NCBI GenBank assembly: GCA_013115145.1
Contig: JAAPAO010000559.1
Coordinates: forward strand, 1 to 23,767
Length of the DNA: 23,767 nucleotides
Direction of reading: 5' to 3'
From: Perkinsus chesapeaki
Taxonomy: Eukaryota > Perkinsozoa > Perkinsida > Perkinsidae
Shown here: piece after piece, positions 15,881 to 23,521 of the stretch
How the letters are laid out: the number at the start of each line of letters is the position of its first letter
How positions within the stretch are numbered: the first letter of the stretch is position 1
Notes under the pieces: model-generated
The model's database searches: none
What the model was told of the DNA's origin: nothing
What the model saw: only the letters and a program-made list of their open reading frames with translations
Translations under genes and position numbers: made by a program

Positions 15881-17446
15881 AGAGACTGCGGGAATCTTCT
15901 TCCTACGAGGCAATCTAGATAGCTTAGGCGGATCAGCTTCATCACAATACTTCCACTCTTCTTCATCCAAATTCAGCCATTCAGGCTCAGACCCATCATC
16001 CCAAGTAATCAGACAATTCAGAATAGGACCAGAGGATAGAGTGGTGCCATCACGACGAATAGTCCCGGTATAAAAATCAGAATTACCACTAGCATCTTTG
16101 ATCTTGACTGTCACTCGAGCACCTTCACGACCTGGTCCAATAAAATCATCAAAAGCCTTCACCGATTCTTCAAAGGGACATAAGTTATGAATAGACTCAA
16201 CTTGTTTTCGGCCACCAGGAAGTAACACCAATAGACGGTTGCCAGACAAAATAGAATCAACGAAACCAAGGCAACTTGCAATATCAGCTTTCCTCATCCG
16301 CTGCCTTATCCCGGCAACGGGTTCACCGACATAAGGACGCCAACGTCGTTGCTTCTGACCCCCAAGAATCTCTAATACATGGGTTCTCAACGAACGCCAG
16401 TATGTCTCTAAATAGTGCTTACGAAAGGCCAAAGCATCCCTAGCCGGAAAGCACTTCAGAGGAAATCCAGCGACTTGCAGAGGACCAACTTGTTTCTCAT
16501 AACCGAATGCCAATAAGTCAGGGGTGGTTGGTCGCATCTTCGAGTCGATCTCTATTAACTGCCCTAGAGGGCGAGAATTGAGAACATACGCCAAATAGTC
16601 CAGTAACAACCGGAAATCGTCATCATTCTCAGGGATTCGGCCTCGTACAAAGCGTAGATTTTTCCTCAAGATAGAAAGGGCGATACCATGTAACCGGTTA
16701 GCTCGACCAGCTTCCCAAGGGGATGAAGATGCCAAAGTATGAACTTCTGCGCCTAAAATACGCAGCAATTCTTGATGGAAAAGCGCGGAGCAAAAGTAGC
16801 TAGCATTATCAACATAAACGTGACGTAAACCACCACGTTGAAGTTGTGCTCGGTGGAGACATTTCAGAATAGCGTTCATATCTTCCTTATTCAAAGGGAA
16901 AAGAGAACAGTGGCCGGTTCCACGGCATACGATAACCAAAACCTTCTTGTCTCCGAGATGTAACACGTCGACATCAACACGCCAATACGGTGGTTCTTCC
17001 ATCATAAGCTTTGACTCGTCCTTTTGCATTACCGGGGCAGATTTACCTCGACGAGCTTTCTCTAGGCGACACGGTACACACCGAAATAAGAGACTTCTCA
17101 CTTCTCGTTGGCCAGCTGGGAGATAAAATTGGTTACAATGTGCTAGGGTAGCTTCCCGCCCCCCATGACCACATAACCGATGTGCGTCACGTACTAACAG
17201 CTTTCTCCACAACGGAGTCGACTTGGGAATATAGAACTGTCGTAGTGGTTCGCCAATAGGGCTCCCTAAATTGAAATAAATAACACCATCTTCTTCAGAT
17301 ATACCACCGCCGCCATTAACCAATCTCTGTCGTTGCTCAGAAGGAAGAGAGCTCTGAGCGCTTCGTACCAACGTCATCAATTCATTAGTAGATGAGTCGT
17401 TAGTAACGTCACGCTTACAGCTTTGAGCTAACCATGCTCGGAGCAC
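15875..17446 (-). CDS. ORF3: integrase with C-terminal Tudor/chromo-like domain
   Basis: Open frame of 523 codons. An N-terminal zinc module has H89, H94, C123 and C126 (HRLCGHGG ... FRCVPC). The catalytic core has candidate acidic residues D158 or D160 (WRVDVDVL), D213 (YVDNASYF) and E245 (SSPWEAGRANR). The second-to-third spacing is about 31 residues, a little shorter than D35E. Residues about 440-500 form a compact beta-rich module (GARVTVKI, FYTGTIRRDG, LITWDDGSEPEW, then acidic) resembling Tudor- or chromo-like barrels; the last 20 residues are basic. The frame begins without ATG (GTG at 17446, stop codon three codons upstream); the first ATG is codon 24 (17377). Fusion to ORF2 by splicing or recoding, or internal initiation, must be assumed. 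It cuts and joins element ends into host DNA. Confidence 0.9.
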   Translation of the reverse strand: MLRAWLAQSCKRDVTNDSSTNELMTLVRSAQSSLPSEQRQRLVNGGGGISEEDGVIYFNLGSPIGEPLRQFYIPKSTPLWRKLLVRDAHRLCGHGGREATLAHCNQFYLPAGQREVRSLLFRCVPCRLEKARRGKSAPVMQKDESKLMMEEPPYWRVDVDVLHLGDKKVLVIVCRGTGHCSLFPLNKEDMNAILKCLHRAQLQRGGLRHVYVDNASYFCSALFHQELLRILGAEVHTLASSSPWEAGRANRLHGIALSILRKNLRFVRGRIPENDDDFRLLLDYLAYVLNSRPLGQLIEIDSKMRPTTPDLLAFGYEKQVGPLQVAGFPLKCFPARDALAFRKHYLETYWRSLRTHVLEILGGQKQRRWRPYVGEPVAGIRQRMRKADIASCLGFVDSILSGNRLLVLLPGGRKQVESIHNLCPFEESVKAFDDFIGPGREGARVTVKIKDASGNSDFYTGTIRRDGTTLSSGPILNCLITWDDGSEPEWLNLDEEEWKYCDEADPPKLSRLPRRKKIPAVSA

Positions 17447-17450
17447 GGTG

Positions 17451-17477
17451 CCTTACGTAAGGTGACCTTACGTAAGG
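17451..17477. repeat. Twin 12-bp palindromes between ORF2 and ORF3
   Basis: CCTTACGTAAGG at 17451-17462 and again at 17466-17477, separated by three bases. They occupy the gap between the ORF2 stop and the first possible ORF3 codon. Each contains TAAG/GTAAGG sequences that resemble splice sites. Confidence 0.85.
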
Positions 17478-17508
17478 AACCACACGTTTCAAGAGCTCCA
17501 TGTAAATC

Positions 17509-20500
17509 TCACGTTTCTCCAGCAATACCTTCCACCAAACATGATGCTGAAGGTACCGAACGAACCGATAGCGACCGGAGAGAAAAAACCGCGTCAATGG
17601 CCATGATCGTGCTTTCAGCAGCTACCATCTTGTCAAGCTGTAGACTTGGAACTCTCGAGTCTTCTTCATCTGAGGTGGCAATCAGAAAAGCAGAGTCATC
17701 TGCGACAATATACGATGCGAGCGAATCAACAGGGGCATCATACGGTGGAACGCCATTAGAGTCAAAAGCCAATAAAGCCGAAGAAAGCGTATCCGTCGAG
17801 CCATCGATCATCTCGCAGCGACGGTCGAAGATTCTCGATAAATAGTCAGCTCGCTCGTTTTCCTCGCCGCTCAAGTACGTAACCGAAATAGTGGAACCCA
17901 CTACAATTGTTCTTATGGTTGCACATTCATCCGCACAAGCACCAAGGAGACGGCTTATGGCACGCCGCTCAAGAGACTTGGACTTGGGCACTGCCGGCAG
18001 ACCAGAAGTTGTAGCAGATGACCAGGAAACCGTTGCCCGATTATCACAACGTATACGTATATCAAAGTGGCTTTTGTGCTTAAGGCACAAAGGATAAGCA
18101 GCCGTGACGATATCACCGACAGACTGTAGACAACGGAGTAGGGCGCATAGCTCTCGTCTGTTGCTGTGCCATGCTGTTTGCTTGGCCCGCCATCTCCAAC
18201 AGTCTTCACGAAGAGTAACGTGTGATCCGTCACCAATCACATAGTCAATAACATAACCACCACCGGATAGACTGGCGTCTGAGGCACACTCGAGAACCAA
18301 GACTGAACCATTCTCCGAGAGCGGAGAGCCGGAGGGATGACAGCACGCAGATGCATCGCTCTCACGCTCGAGAACCCACTTCAATAACGGAAACATTACC
18401 GAATAGGAGGTTGAAGATATAGGTACCAACTCATCCCAATTACTACCAGCGGCACCAGCGACACTTCTCAGGGTGTCCGCCAGCGCTCGATCCACTGCAT
18501 GTTGTAGTAACGGGTCAGTGCCAAGGGAGCCAGCAAGAGCAAACATATTTCGTCGGCTGAAACTCATAGACCTTATCATCTCGTCTGCTTTTTTGGCTGA
18601 TTGGGCAAATCGGTCAAGACGCTCACATCGTAAAACCAAATGTCCATCAGAGAACTCGATATTGACACCAAGATACTTCCCGGTGTCACCGACAGAAGAA
18701 ATTACACCACGTTCGGACAGTGCTTGTTGTAACTCGTCCCGTAAAAGTGGTGTCGAGAGTGCGGAGAACTTGCGGTAAGGAGTATGTTGTCCACTAGCCA
18801 CCAACGTATTCAACCAAAGGGAAAGGTCTCGAACCGGAGTGTACACGTTGTGAGCTGCCAGCATATAGTCGTCGACCACCAGTTCAAAGATGTCGCTATC
18901 AAGATGACCAGAGAGCGCGTCCTGGCTAGCCGATAAGGATGAATGGAGGCCTCCAGGACCAACGTTCACTCCAAACGTAAGTCGACTCGATACAAATCGG
19001 CGGTCACCAACGAATAGGAGCATCTGCACACGAGTCAATCTAACATGATAAAATGCGGCAGTTATATCTCCTACCAGCAAAACTGCCGGTGCTGATAGGA
19101 GCAGACGGACGAAAATAGCCGCCGTGGAAGGAACGTAGCTAGATGCAGGTGGCAGGATGGAATTTGCTCCTCTAAAATCACAAACTAAACGAGGCTTGCG
19201 ACTTCCAAGAGTTTCCTCGCCACCCAGCAAAAAAACATTCGCCTTGTACGGAGAATCGAAACTTTGGTCAACCTCAGTCCACCACTGACGTTGAACATAC
19301 TCGTCTACCAGATCATTAAATATCCGCTTCCTGGCCGGGCTCAAACGGGCCATAAGCGAGCTCGAATACTCGTGCACAACAACACTGTCAGTGGGTTGTG
19401 GAAACTTGAGTTCACAAACGATGCTCTGTTGTGGGATATCAACTATCTCAGCAGGGACTAACGTTCGGAAGGAATACTCAAATTTCGGAGCATAGGGGAC
19501 AGGACGCCATCCGTGACCACACAAACGAATCAACGCCGCGGAAACGATGGCGTCCTCATCAGCTTTAGGCTGAATTGAGATGGAATCAGCACCAGACATC
19601 GTAGGAGGTGGAGCGAGTGAAACAATACCATCGTCGGCGTTCACATCGTCCACTGAATATACACCACAAATCTCTGAGCGATCGTCTTGAGAGAAATTGT
19701 CCCAAGGGACAGAAACGACAATGCCGAGGCGATTCAACGCTTCACGGCCCAGAAGAACACGGAAAGGACCACAATCGTCATGTTGTACAGCACCTGTCGT
19801 CGAAGGGAGAATATTGAAAGATATCGGGACCCGAGATGAGTCATCGAGCAAACATAACGTACCAATAACTTTCTGACCAACCTCAACCAGAGAGCCATCT
19901 GCTAGCTCTACCACTGAACTGTCCCCTTTAGCACAAGGGGAACAAGGGTAAGAAGAACCAAGCCAATATGATAAACCAGCACCTGTATCAACCACGGCAT
20001 CGACATAATACCAATCATTAGGAGTCATACCCGGCGCAAACTTGGCCTTCAGGACTATCTCTGGGGGAATCAAACCATCTGAAACAGCGTAAGCCACTCG
20101 GTCTTGCTCGGTCGGAGAGGAACTCTTTGCCAATTGATGGGTGCTAGTACCACTATTACCACTGTTCGTTTGGCGTCCATGGTAAGGGCGAACATAAAGC
20201 TGGACATCGATTTCCTCAGAGTTAGGCATAGGAGTATCCTTGCGATAACCAAAAATACAAAATGGCTTACTTTGGCGGTTTTTACCGCAGAAAACAAAGT
20301 CAGCATGAGTCAGGGCTTTCACTTTATCACGGTTCTTGGAGTCAGCGCCACAACCATAATATACAGAAGCACAAGCCTTCTCAATGCTCTCGATCTCTTG
20401 AATGCGAGCCACTCTCGATGGACCGCTCGGAGACTTGCCATTCAAGGAAGTACCATTTCCTAGCTGGTCAGAGTCCTCGGAAGACTGACACGCAGCTCTG

Positions 20501-21291
20501 ATGGCTTCGCAGACGCTGGGGCCTTCGAGTGAAACCAGAGGAAGCAGCGCCTCCCAATCTTGATTACAGTCATCCTCGAGATGCCAGGCACCTCCAGACA
20601 TCGCTTGATGGCAGGATCGGATCTTCTCGACAGTTTGCTTCCGCAAATCACTAGGTAATTTAGCAACTGTCATTCTTATCATAGCCCGCAACTCGCTTAT
20701 ATCTTGAGCATAAACGGCAACATACAACGTGTGGATATTTTTTACTCGTCGAATAAAAAGGTCACAATGTCGTATACCGTCAAATTTTAGTTGACCAAGG
20801 CGTCTACGATATTCTTCTCGAAGTGACCGGCGAGAGCAAAACTGCTTGACCAAGGAATCCACTAAGGGTTGCCATTCATAGCAGTTATCACCAACCTCCT
20901 CGTGAGCAGCCTCTTTCACTTCTGTCTCTTCCAACGTGGCCAAGAAAGCAATGGTGATGGAGCATTCCAAATCCCTGTCCGGGACGAATCTCTCTTCACC
21001 GTAGCTACTCATATGAACGCCGCCTCCAGCTTCGACCAGGAGACGACCGAAGGCACCCAGATGTGATTTCAAGCGGAAACGGTCGGTGAGCTTAGGAAAG
21101 CGGATTTTTGCTAACGGACTCCGAAGTGAGCGTTGTCCTCCGTTTACGATCTCTACCAGAATAGTACTCATAAGGTGGATCCGGAGCATAAGCCAAACGC
21201 CTCTGATCACGAACAAGTCCACGAGAAGACACATGAGTAGGTACCAAGGAGAAGGAAGTTGAAGAGGACGACGAGTCACCATCGTCACCAT
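17509..21291 (-). CDS. ORF2: Gag capsid-like, protease, reverse transcriptase and RNase H polyprotein
   Basis: Open frame of 1,260 codons; the first 60 overlap ORF1 in another frame and are probably not translated from here. Residues about 95-230 resemble a retrotransposon capsid (VDSLVKQFCSRRSLREEYRRR is its most typical part). The protease has D435 in VVDTGAG and LLGREALNRLGI at 513-524. RT spans about 640-830, with KPRLVCDFRGAN, D742 in GDITAAFYHV and the catalytic pair D807-D808 in VVDDYM. RNase H covers 997-1155 with D1005, E1047, D1083 and D1149. About 105 residues of acidic linker follow. A classical CCHC zinc knuckle is not seen; only spaced Cys (FCGKNRQSKPFC). ORF2 is one base ahead (+1) of ORF1, so expression by +1 frameshift is likely. 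Confidence 0.93.
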   Translation of the reverse strand: MVTMVTRRPLQLPSPWYLLMCLLVDLFVIRGVWLMLRIHLMSTILVEIVNGGQRSLRSPLAKIRFPKLTDRFRLKSHLGAFGRLLVEAGGGVHMSSYGEERFVPDRDLECSITIAFLATLEETEVKEAAHEEVGDNCYEWQPLVDSLVKQFCSRRSLREEYRRRLGQLKFDGIRHCDLFIRRVKNIHTLYVAVYAQDISELRAMIRMTVAKLPSDLRKQTVEKIRSCHQAMSGGAWHLEDDCNQDWEALLPLVSLEGPSVCEAIRAACQSSEDSDQLGNGTSLNGKSPSGPSRVARIQEIESIEKACASVYYGCGADSKNRDKVKALTHADFVFCGKNRQSKPFCIFGYRKDTPMPNSEEIDVQLYVRPYHGRQTNSGNSGTSTHQLAKSSSPTEQDRVAYAVSDGLIPPEIVLKAKFAPGMTPNDWYYVDAVVDTGAGLSYWLGSSYPCSPCAKGDSSVVELADGSLVEVGQKVIGTLCLLDDSSRVPISFNILPSTTGAVQHDDCGPFRVLLGREALNRLGIVVSVPWDNFSQDDRSEICGVYSVDDVNADDGIVSLAPPPTMSGADSISIQPKADEDAIVSAALIRLCGHGWRPVPYAPKFEYSFRTLVPAEIVDIPQQSIVCELKFPQPTDSVVVHEYSSSLMARLSPARKRIFNDLVDEYVQRQWWTEVDQSFDSPYKANVFLLGGEETLGSRKPRLVCDFRGANSILPPASSYVPSTAAIFVRLLLSAPAVLLVGDITAAFYHVRLTRVQMLLFVGDRRFVSSRLTFGVNVGPGGLHSSLSASQDALSGHLDSDIFELVVDDYMLAAHNVYTPVRDLSLWLNTLVASGQHTPYRKFSALSTPLLRDELQQALSERGVISSVGDTGKYLGVNIEFSDGHLVLRCERLDRFAQSAKKADEMIRSMSFSRRNMFALAGSLGTDPLLQHAVDRALADTLRSVAGAAGSNWDELVPISSTSYSVMFPLLKWVLERESDASACCHPSGSPLSENGSVLVLECASDASLSGGGYVIDYVIGDGSHVTLREDCWRWRAKQTAWHSNRRELCALLRCLQSVGDIVTAAYPLCLKHKSHFDIRIRCDNRATVSWSSATTSGLPAVPKSKSLERRAISRLLGACADECATIRTIVVGSTISVTYLSGEENERADYLSRIFDRRCEMIDGSTDTLSSALLAFDSNGVPPYDAPVDSLASYIVADDSAFLIATSDEEDSRVPSLQLDKMVAAESTIMAIDAVFSLRSLSVRSVPSASCLVEGIAGET

Positions 21292-21748
21292 CGGGAACGG
21301 CTACAGCTTCAACTTTAGCTTCAACTTTAGCTTCAACTTCAGCATCAACTTTGGGTTCATTCCCACTAGTTAGAGCCTGCAAATTGGCGGCACTTATACC
21401 CAAATGTTGGTCATCATGCTCCTTCTCAATCTTCTTGTTGGCCTTCTTAACCGATGCTTGTACGGAGCGTTCACTCAGACATTCTTGAAGCTCCTCCTCG
21501 ATCAGGGCCAAATCGGCGTCACACCGCACCAGTTCTTCTTCACACTTATGTTCTCTACCTTCAAGGTCCAGTACGGTCGGATCGTCTTCATTGCCTGCAA
21601 CCGCTAGTATCTGCTTGAGGTCATCTTTAATAGACTCTAACTGAGAGTGGAGCTTTCCGCGCTGTCGGCGGAGGCCCGCCCTCTTAGAACGCAACTCATC
21701 GCAACGCACCGCTAAGGACGGAAGGTTAGACCCATCGTGGAGCGCCAT
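21092..21748 (-). CDS. ORF1: coiled-coil Gag N-terminal protein
   Basis: Taking the ATG at 21748, 218 residues. An upstream in-frame ATG at 21775 lies inside the LTR. Residues about 10-110 form a charged heptad-like coiled coil (LRSKRAGLRRQRGKLHSQLE; later CEEELVRCDADLALIEEELQ). Then come an EAKVEAKVEA repeat, a DGDDGDSSSSS linker and a basic, Tyr-rich end (YEYYSGRDRKRR). No enzyme motif. It probably acts in particle assembly with the capsid-like part of ORF2. The chosen ATG straddles the LTR/PBS boundary: its A is the last LTR base and its TG begins the PBS, leaving no untranslated leader after the LTR. Confidence 0.75.
   Translation of the reverse strand: MALHDGSNLPSLAVRCDELRSKRAGLRRQRGKLHSQLESIKDDLKQILAVAGNEDDPTVLDLEGREHKCEEELVRCDADLALIEEELQECLSERSVQASVKKANKKIEKEHDDQHLGISAANLQALTSGNEPKVDAEVEAKVEAKVEAVAVPDGDDGDSSSSSTSFSLVPTHVSSRGLVRDQRRLAYAPDPPYEYYSGRDRKRRTTLTSESVSKNPLS
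21307..21352 (-). repeat. 12-bp tandem repeat within ORF1
   Basis: About four imperfect units related to TTCAACTTTAGC on the + strand, encoding the EAKVEAKVEA repeat of ORF1. Such a tract could change length between copies of the element. Confidence 0.7.
21730..21747 (-). other. Primer-binding site
   Basis: Directly inside the 5' LTR the - strand reads TGGCGCTCCACGATGGGT. TGG pairs with the CCA end of tRNAs, as expected. I cannot assign the tRNA without a tRNA set for the host. Confidence 0.6.
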
Positions 21749-21954
21749 GTAGAGGGTTGGTCGTTGGATGAACACGATACTAAGAGGATAATGAAGAGAC
21801 TTAACTTATTACGATAAATTATGCGAGAGATATCTGACGCTAGGCTAAAGATACTCCCAGAAATGTCACAAAATAAGGGACAGATCCACTTATTGCAAAG
21901 GAGACACAAAGACGACACAATTCTCATCTAATCATGCTTCACCTTCCATCCACA
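21748..21954 (-). repeat. 5' LTR of the retrotransposon
   Basis: 207 bp, TG...CA on the element strand, matching the LTR at 15660-15866 with no difference seen. It must contain the element promoter; no TATA box can be named with confidence. Confidence 0.95.
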
Positions 21955-21957
21955 CAG
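21955..21957. repeat. Candidate 3-bp target-site duplication, right copy
   Basis: CAG directly after the right LTR, matching 15657-15659. A longer duplication is ruled out because the fourth base differs on either side. Confidence 0.5.
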
Positions 21958-22294
21958 ATAGTCTGGCAGTTGTGCTCTGCTCCGACCTCTATTATTCGAT
22001 TACTTCCGGGACTAGATCTATTCAAAGTTCGTCCTTTTACAAGTAGAATATCGCTATCACAAAATTTGGCATAGTCGTTCTTCTGGTAAAATTGACGTGT
22101 ACGGCACATTCTTGTCGGTCTAATGCTAGGCTCTAAGCAGTAGCCGGGGAAATTCTGGCCAAACGCCAACTCACCAGCAGGCGATCGCCTCGGACTTGCT
22201 TACTTTGCGTAATAACTCCATATTAGTTATAACCGCGCTTCGATTATAGCCCACGGCTCATCCCGGAAATCATATCTCAGCCTGAGATTCTCAG

Positions 22295-22446
22295 GTACCA
22301 TCTATCTGTTGCCTATGTGATTCTATGTATCGGTCGTGAAACCAAGCGGATTGACTCTGTATGCAATCTACTCTCCTGGTATTGTGGTTATAGCATTTGT
22401 AGCCACCGGCACGACCGCTGCAATCATGGAGCGGTCGATACCTTGA
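22295..22446 (+). pseudogene. Pseudogene E, last exon, beyond the retrotransposon
   Basis: After an acceptor CTCAG at 22294 the frame reads TIYLLPM, TGA, FYVSVVKPSGLTLYAIYSPG and so on, colinear with the end of gene C (SIYIFPLWFYLRIEEPKGARL). The Trp of C is replaced by TGA. The frame ends at TGA 22444-22446, overlapping AATAAA at 22446-22451. This exon and the segment at 14952-15659 belong to one ancestral gene split by the 6.3-kb insertion. The intron before it has no counterpart in C. Confidence 0.6.
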
Positions 22447-22609
22447 ATAAATCTCGAAGTCTAGTTGCAATTGTCCAACGGGTTCGCAACCGCCTATTAC
22501 GCATCTGCTGTTAGTAGCAACTTCTTGCATTTGCCACTTTATCTGTTTCTGACTCGTTTGACTAGTTGAGTTGCTCGAAGTCTTCAAGTTGAAGAGAACT
22601 GTCAACTGG

Positions 22610-22954
22610 TATTGGTATGCTTCCAAGTTCTTCTGATCTTTTTTGGCCAGTTGTGGGACTGACATAAGGCTCTTAGCCCATAGAATTTTTCCTGACCGAA
22701 AATACACGTCCTGTAATTCGAGCCGGAGCGGATAGGGGTTTACCTCAACCTTCTACTTCTACACCAAATCTTCTGTACTGCTGAGCCGACTTATCAGTAC
22801 ATTAGCAGTCTATGCTCAACTGCTCAGTGAGCAGTGCTCACCATTACAGGGCCATAAGACAGGAAACGAGTGCGATTTACCCAAAAGCAAAGCACATACT
22901 GTGTAAATGAGCCATTTTGGACCAAAATTTTTGGTATGATTCCTGCGGGGATAT
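22610..22954 (-). pseudogene. Decayed fragment F of membrane protein gene C
   Basis: The stretch 22954-22842 matches exon 3 of C at the DNA level (CCCCGC.GGAATC.TACCAAA; CTCATTTACACAG; CCTGTAATG then a GT donor). It carries an extra AATTTTGGTCCAAAA block and deletions that break the frame. The following intron keeps a diverged copy of C's tRNA-like sequence (AGATTTGG, later CTATCCGCTCC). Its acceptor at 22692 precedes GAAAAATTCT, identical to the start of C's exon 4, after which similarity stops. It is tail-to-tail with the last exon of E. Confidence 0.6.
22810..22841. repeat. Hairpins at the donor of the pseudogene F intron
   Basis: On the - strand the intron opens GTGAGCACTGCTCACTGAGC; GTGAGC pairs with GCTCAC and CTGCTCA pairs with TGAGCAG. 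The corresponding position in gene C (GTAAGTAGCG) lacks this structure. Confidence 0.55.
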
Positions 22955-22973
22955 CTGAATCAGACTAACCTCA

Positions 22974-22990
22974 CTGAGGATCGAACCTTC
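22974..22990 (-). repeat. T-arm hairpin upstream of the pseudogene F exon
   Basis: GGCGAAGGTTCGATCCTC followed by AGT on the - strand, homologous to the T-arm hairpin in gene C intron 2 (10363-10380) and at the same distance from the exon. Confidence 0.55.
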
Positions 22991-23521
22991 GCCACTGCTC
23001 AACCGCAACGGTACGCTCAGAAGTGGGTTTGAACGGTATCTGAAGATATCCCTCATAATGGAGAGATATGCTTGCTACTGCAATGAAACTACAAGGGATG
23101 TTAGAAATACTCATCATCCATCAGTATCTGCTCAGGCGCACCACCTAGCAACTCGCTGAAAAGTATGTGACACCCTATCTGCAGCTTTACGAGACACGGA
23201 GTTTGGACTCGTCCGAAATCCGTGAAGTACGAATATATAATACATGGGCAGGCGCGCGTGGAAAGGACGAGGTTTTGGACAGCGGTGATCTCCGAAGATC
23301 AAGCTTGTGCTCAGGCCAGTCAAGAGGTTACATCGTACTTGGAATCGAAGGCTCGCGATATTACGCTCAACGGCGACACACCGGGACTCAGTTGACGGCC
23401 ATTTCTGGTCCAACCTGAAGGGACCCGTTGTCCACGTTATTTAAGGCTCGCCTACGGGACGGCCAAGACTCCGAGATTAACTTTCCGGAGCACGGTAAGC
23501 GCGGTAAATATCTTCTCGTAG
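22991..23521. other. Region without a confident gene
   Basis: A + strand stretch at about 23280-23390 (frame ISEDQACAQASQEVTSYLES) and another at about 23410-23484 could be exons of the frame at the right edge, but I could not connect them with good splice sites. Confidence 0.4.

Larger units (their letters stand above)
15660..21954 (-). mobile_element. Complete LTR retrotransposon, 6.3 kb
   Basis: Two 207-bp LTRs (15660-15866 and 21748-21954) start TG and end CA on the element strand, and I find no differences between them. Internal order on the - strand: PBS, ORF1 (coiled coil), ORF2 (capsid-like, protease, RT, RNase H), ORF3 (integrase), polypurine tract. Protease-RT-RNase H-integrase order is that of Ty3/Gypsy and Bel/Pao elements; the HHCC zinc module of the integrase looks Gypsy-like, but the RT motifs are divergent and I cannot place it without a tree. 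All three frames are open and identical LTRs imply recent insertion, so the element may still be mobile. It lies inside pseudogene E. Confidence 0.95.
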
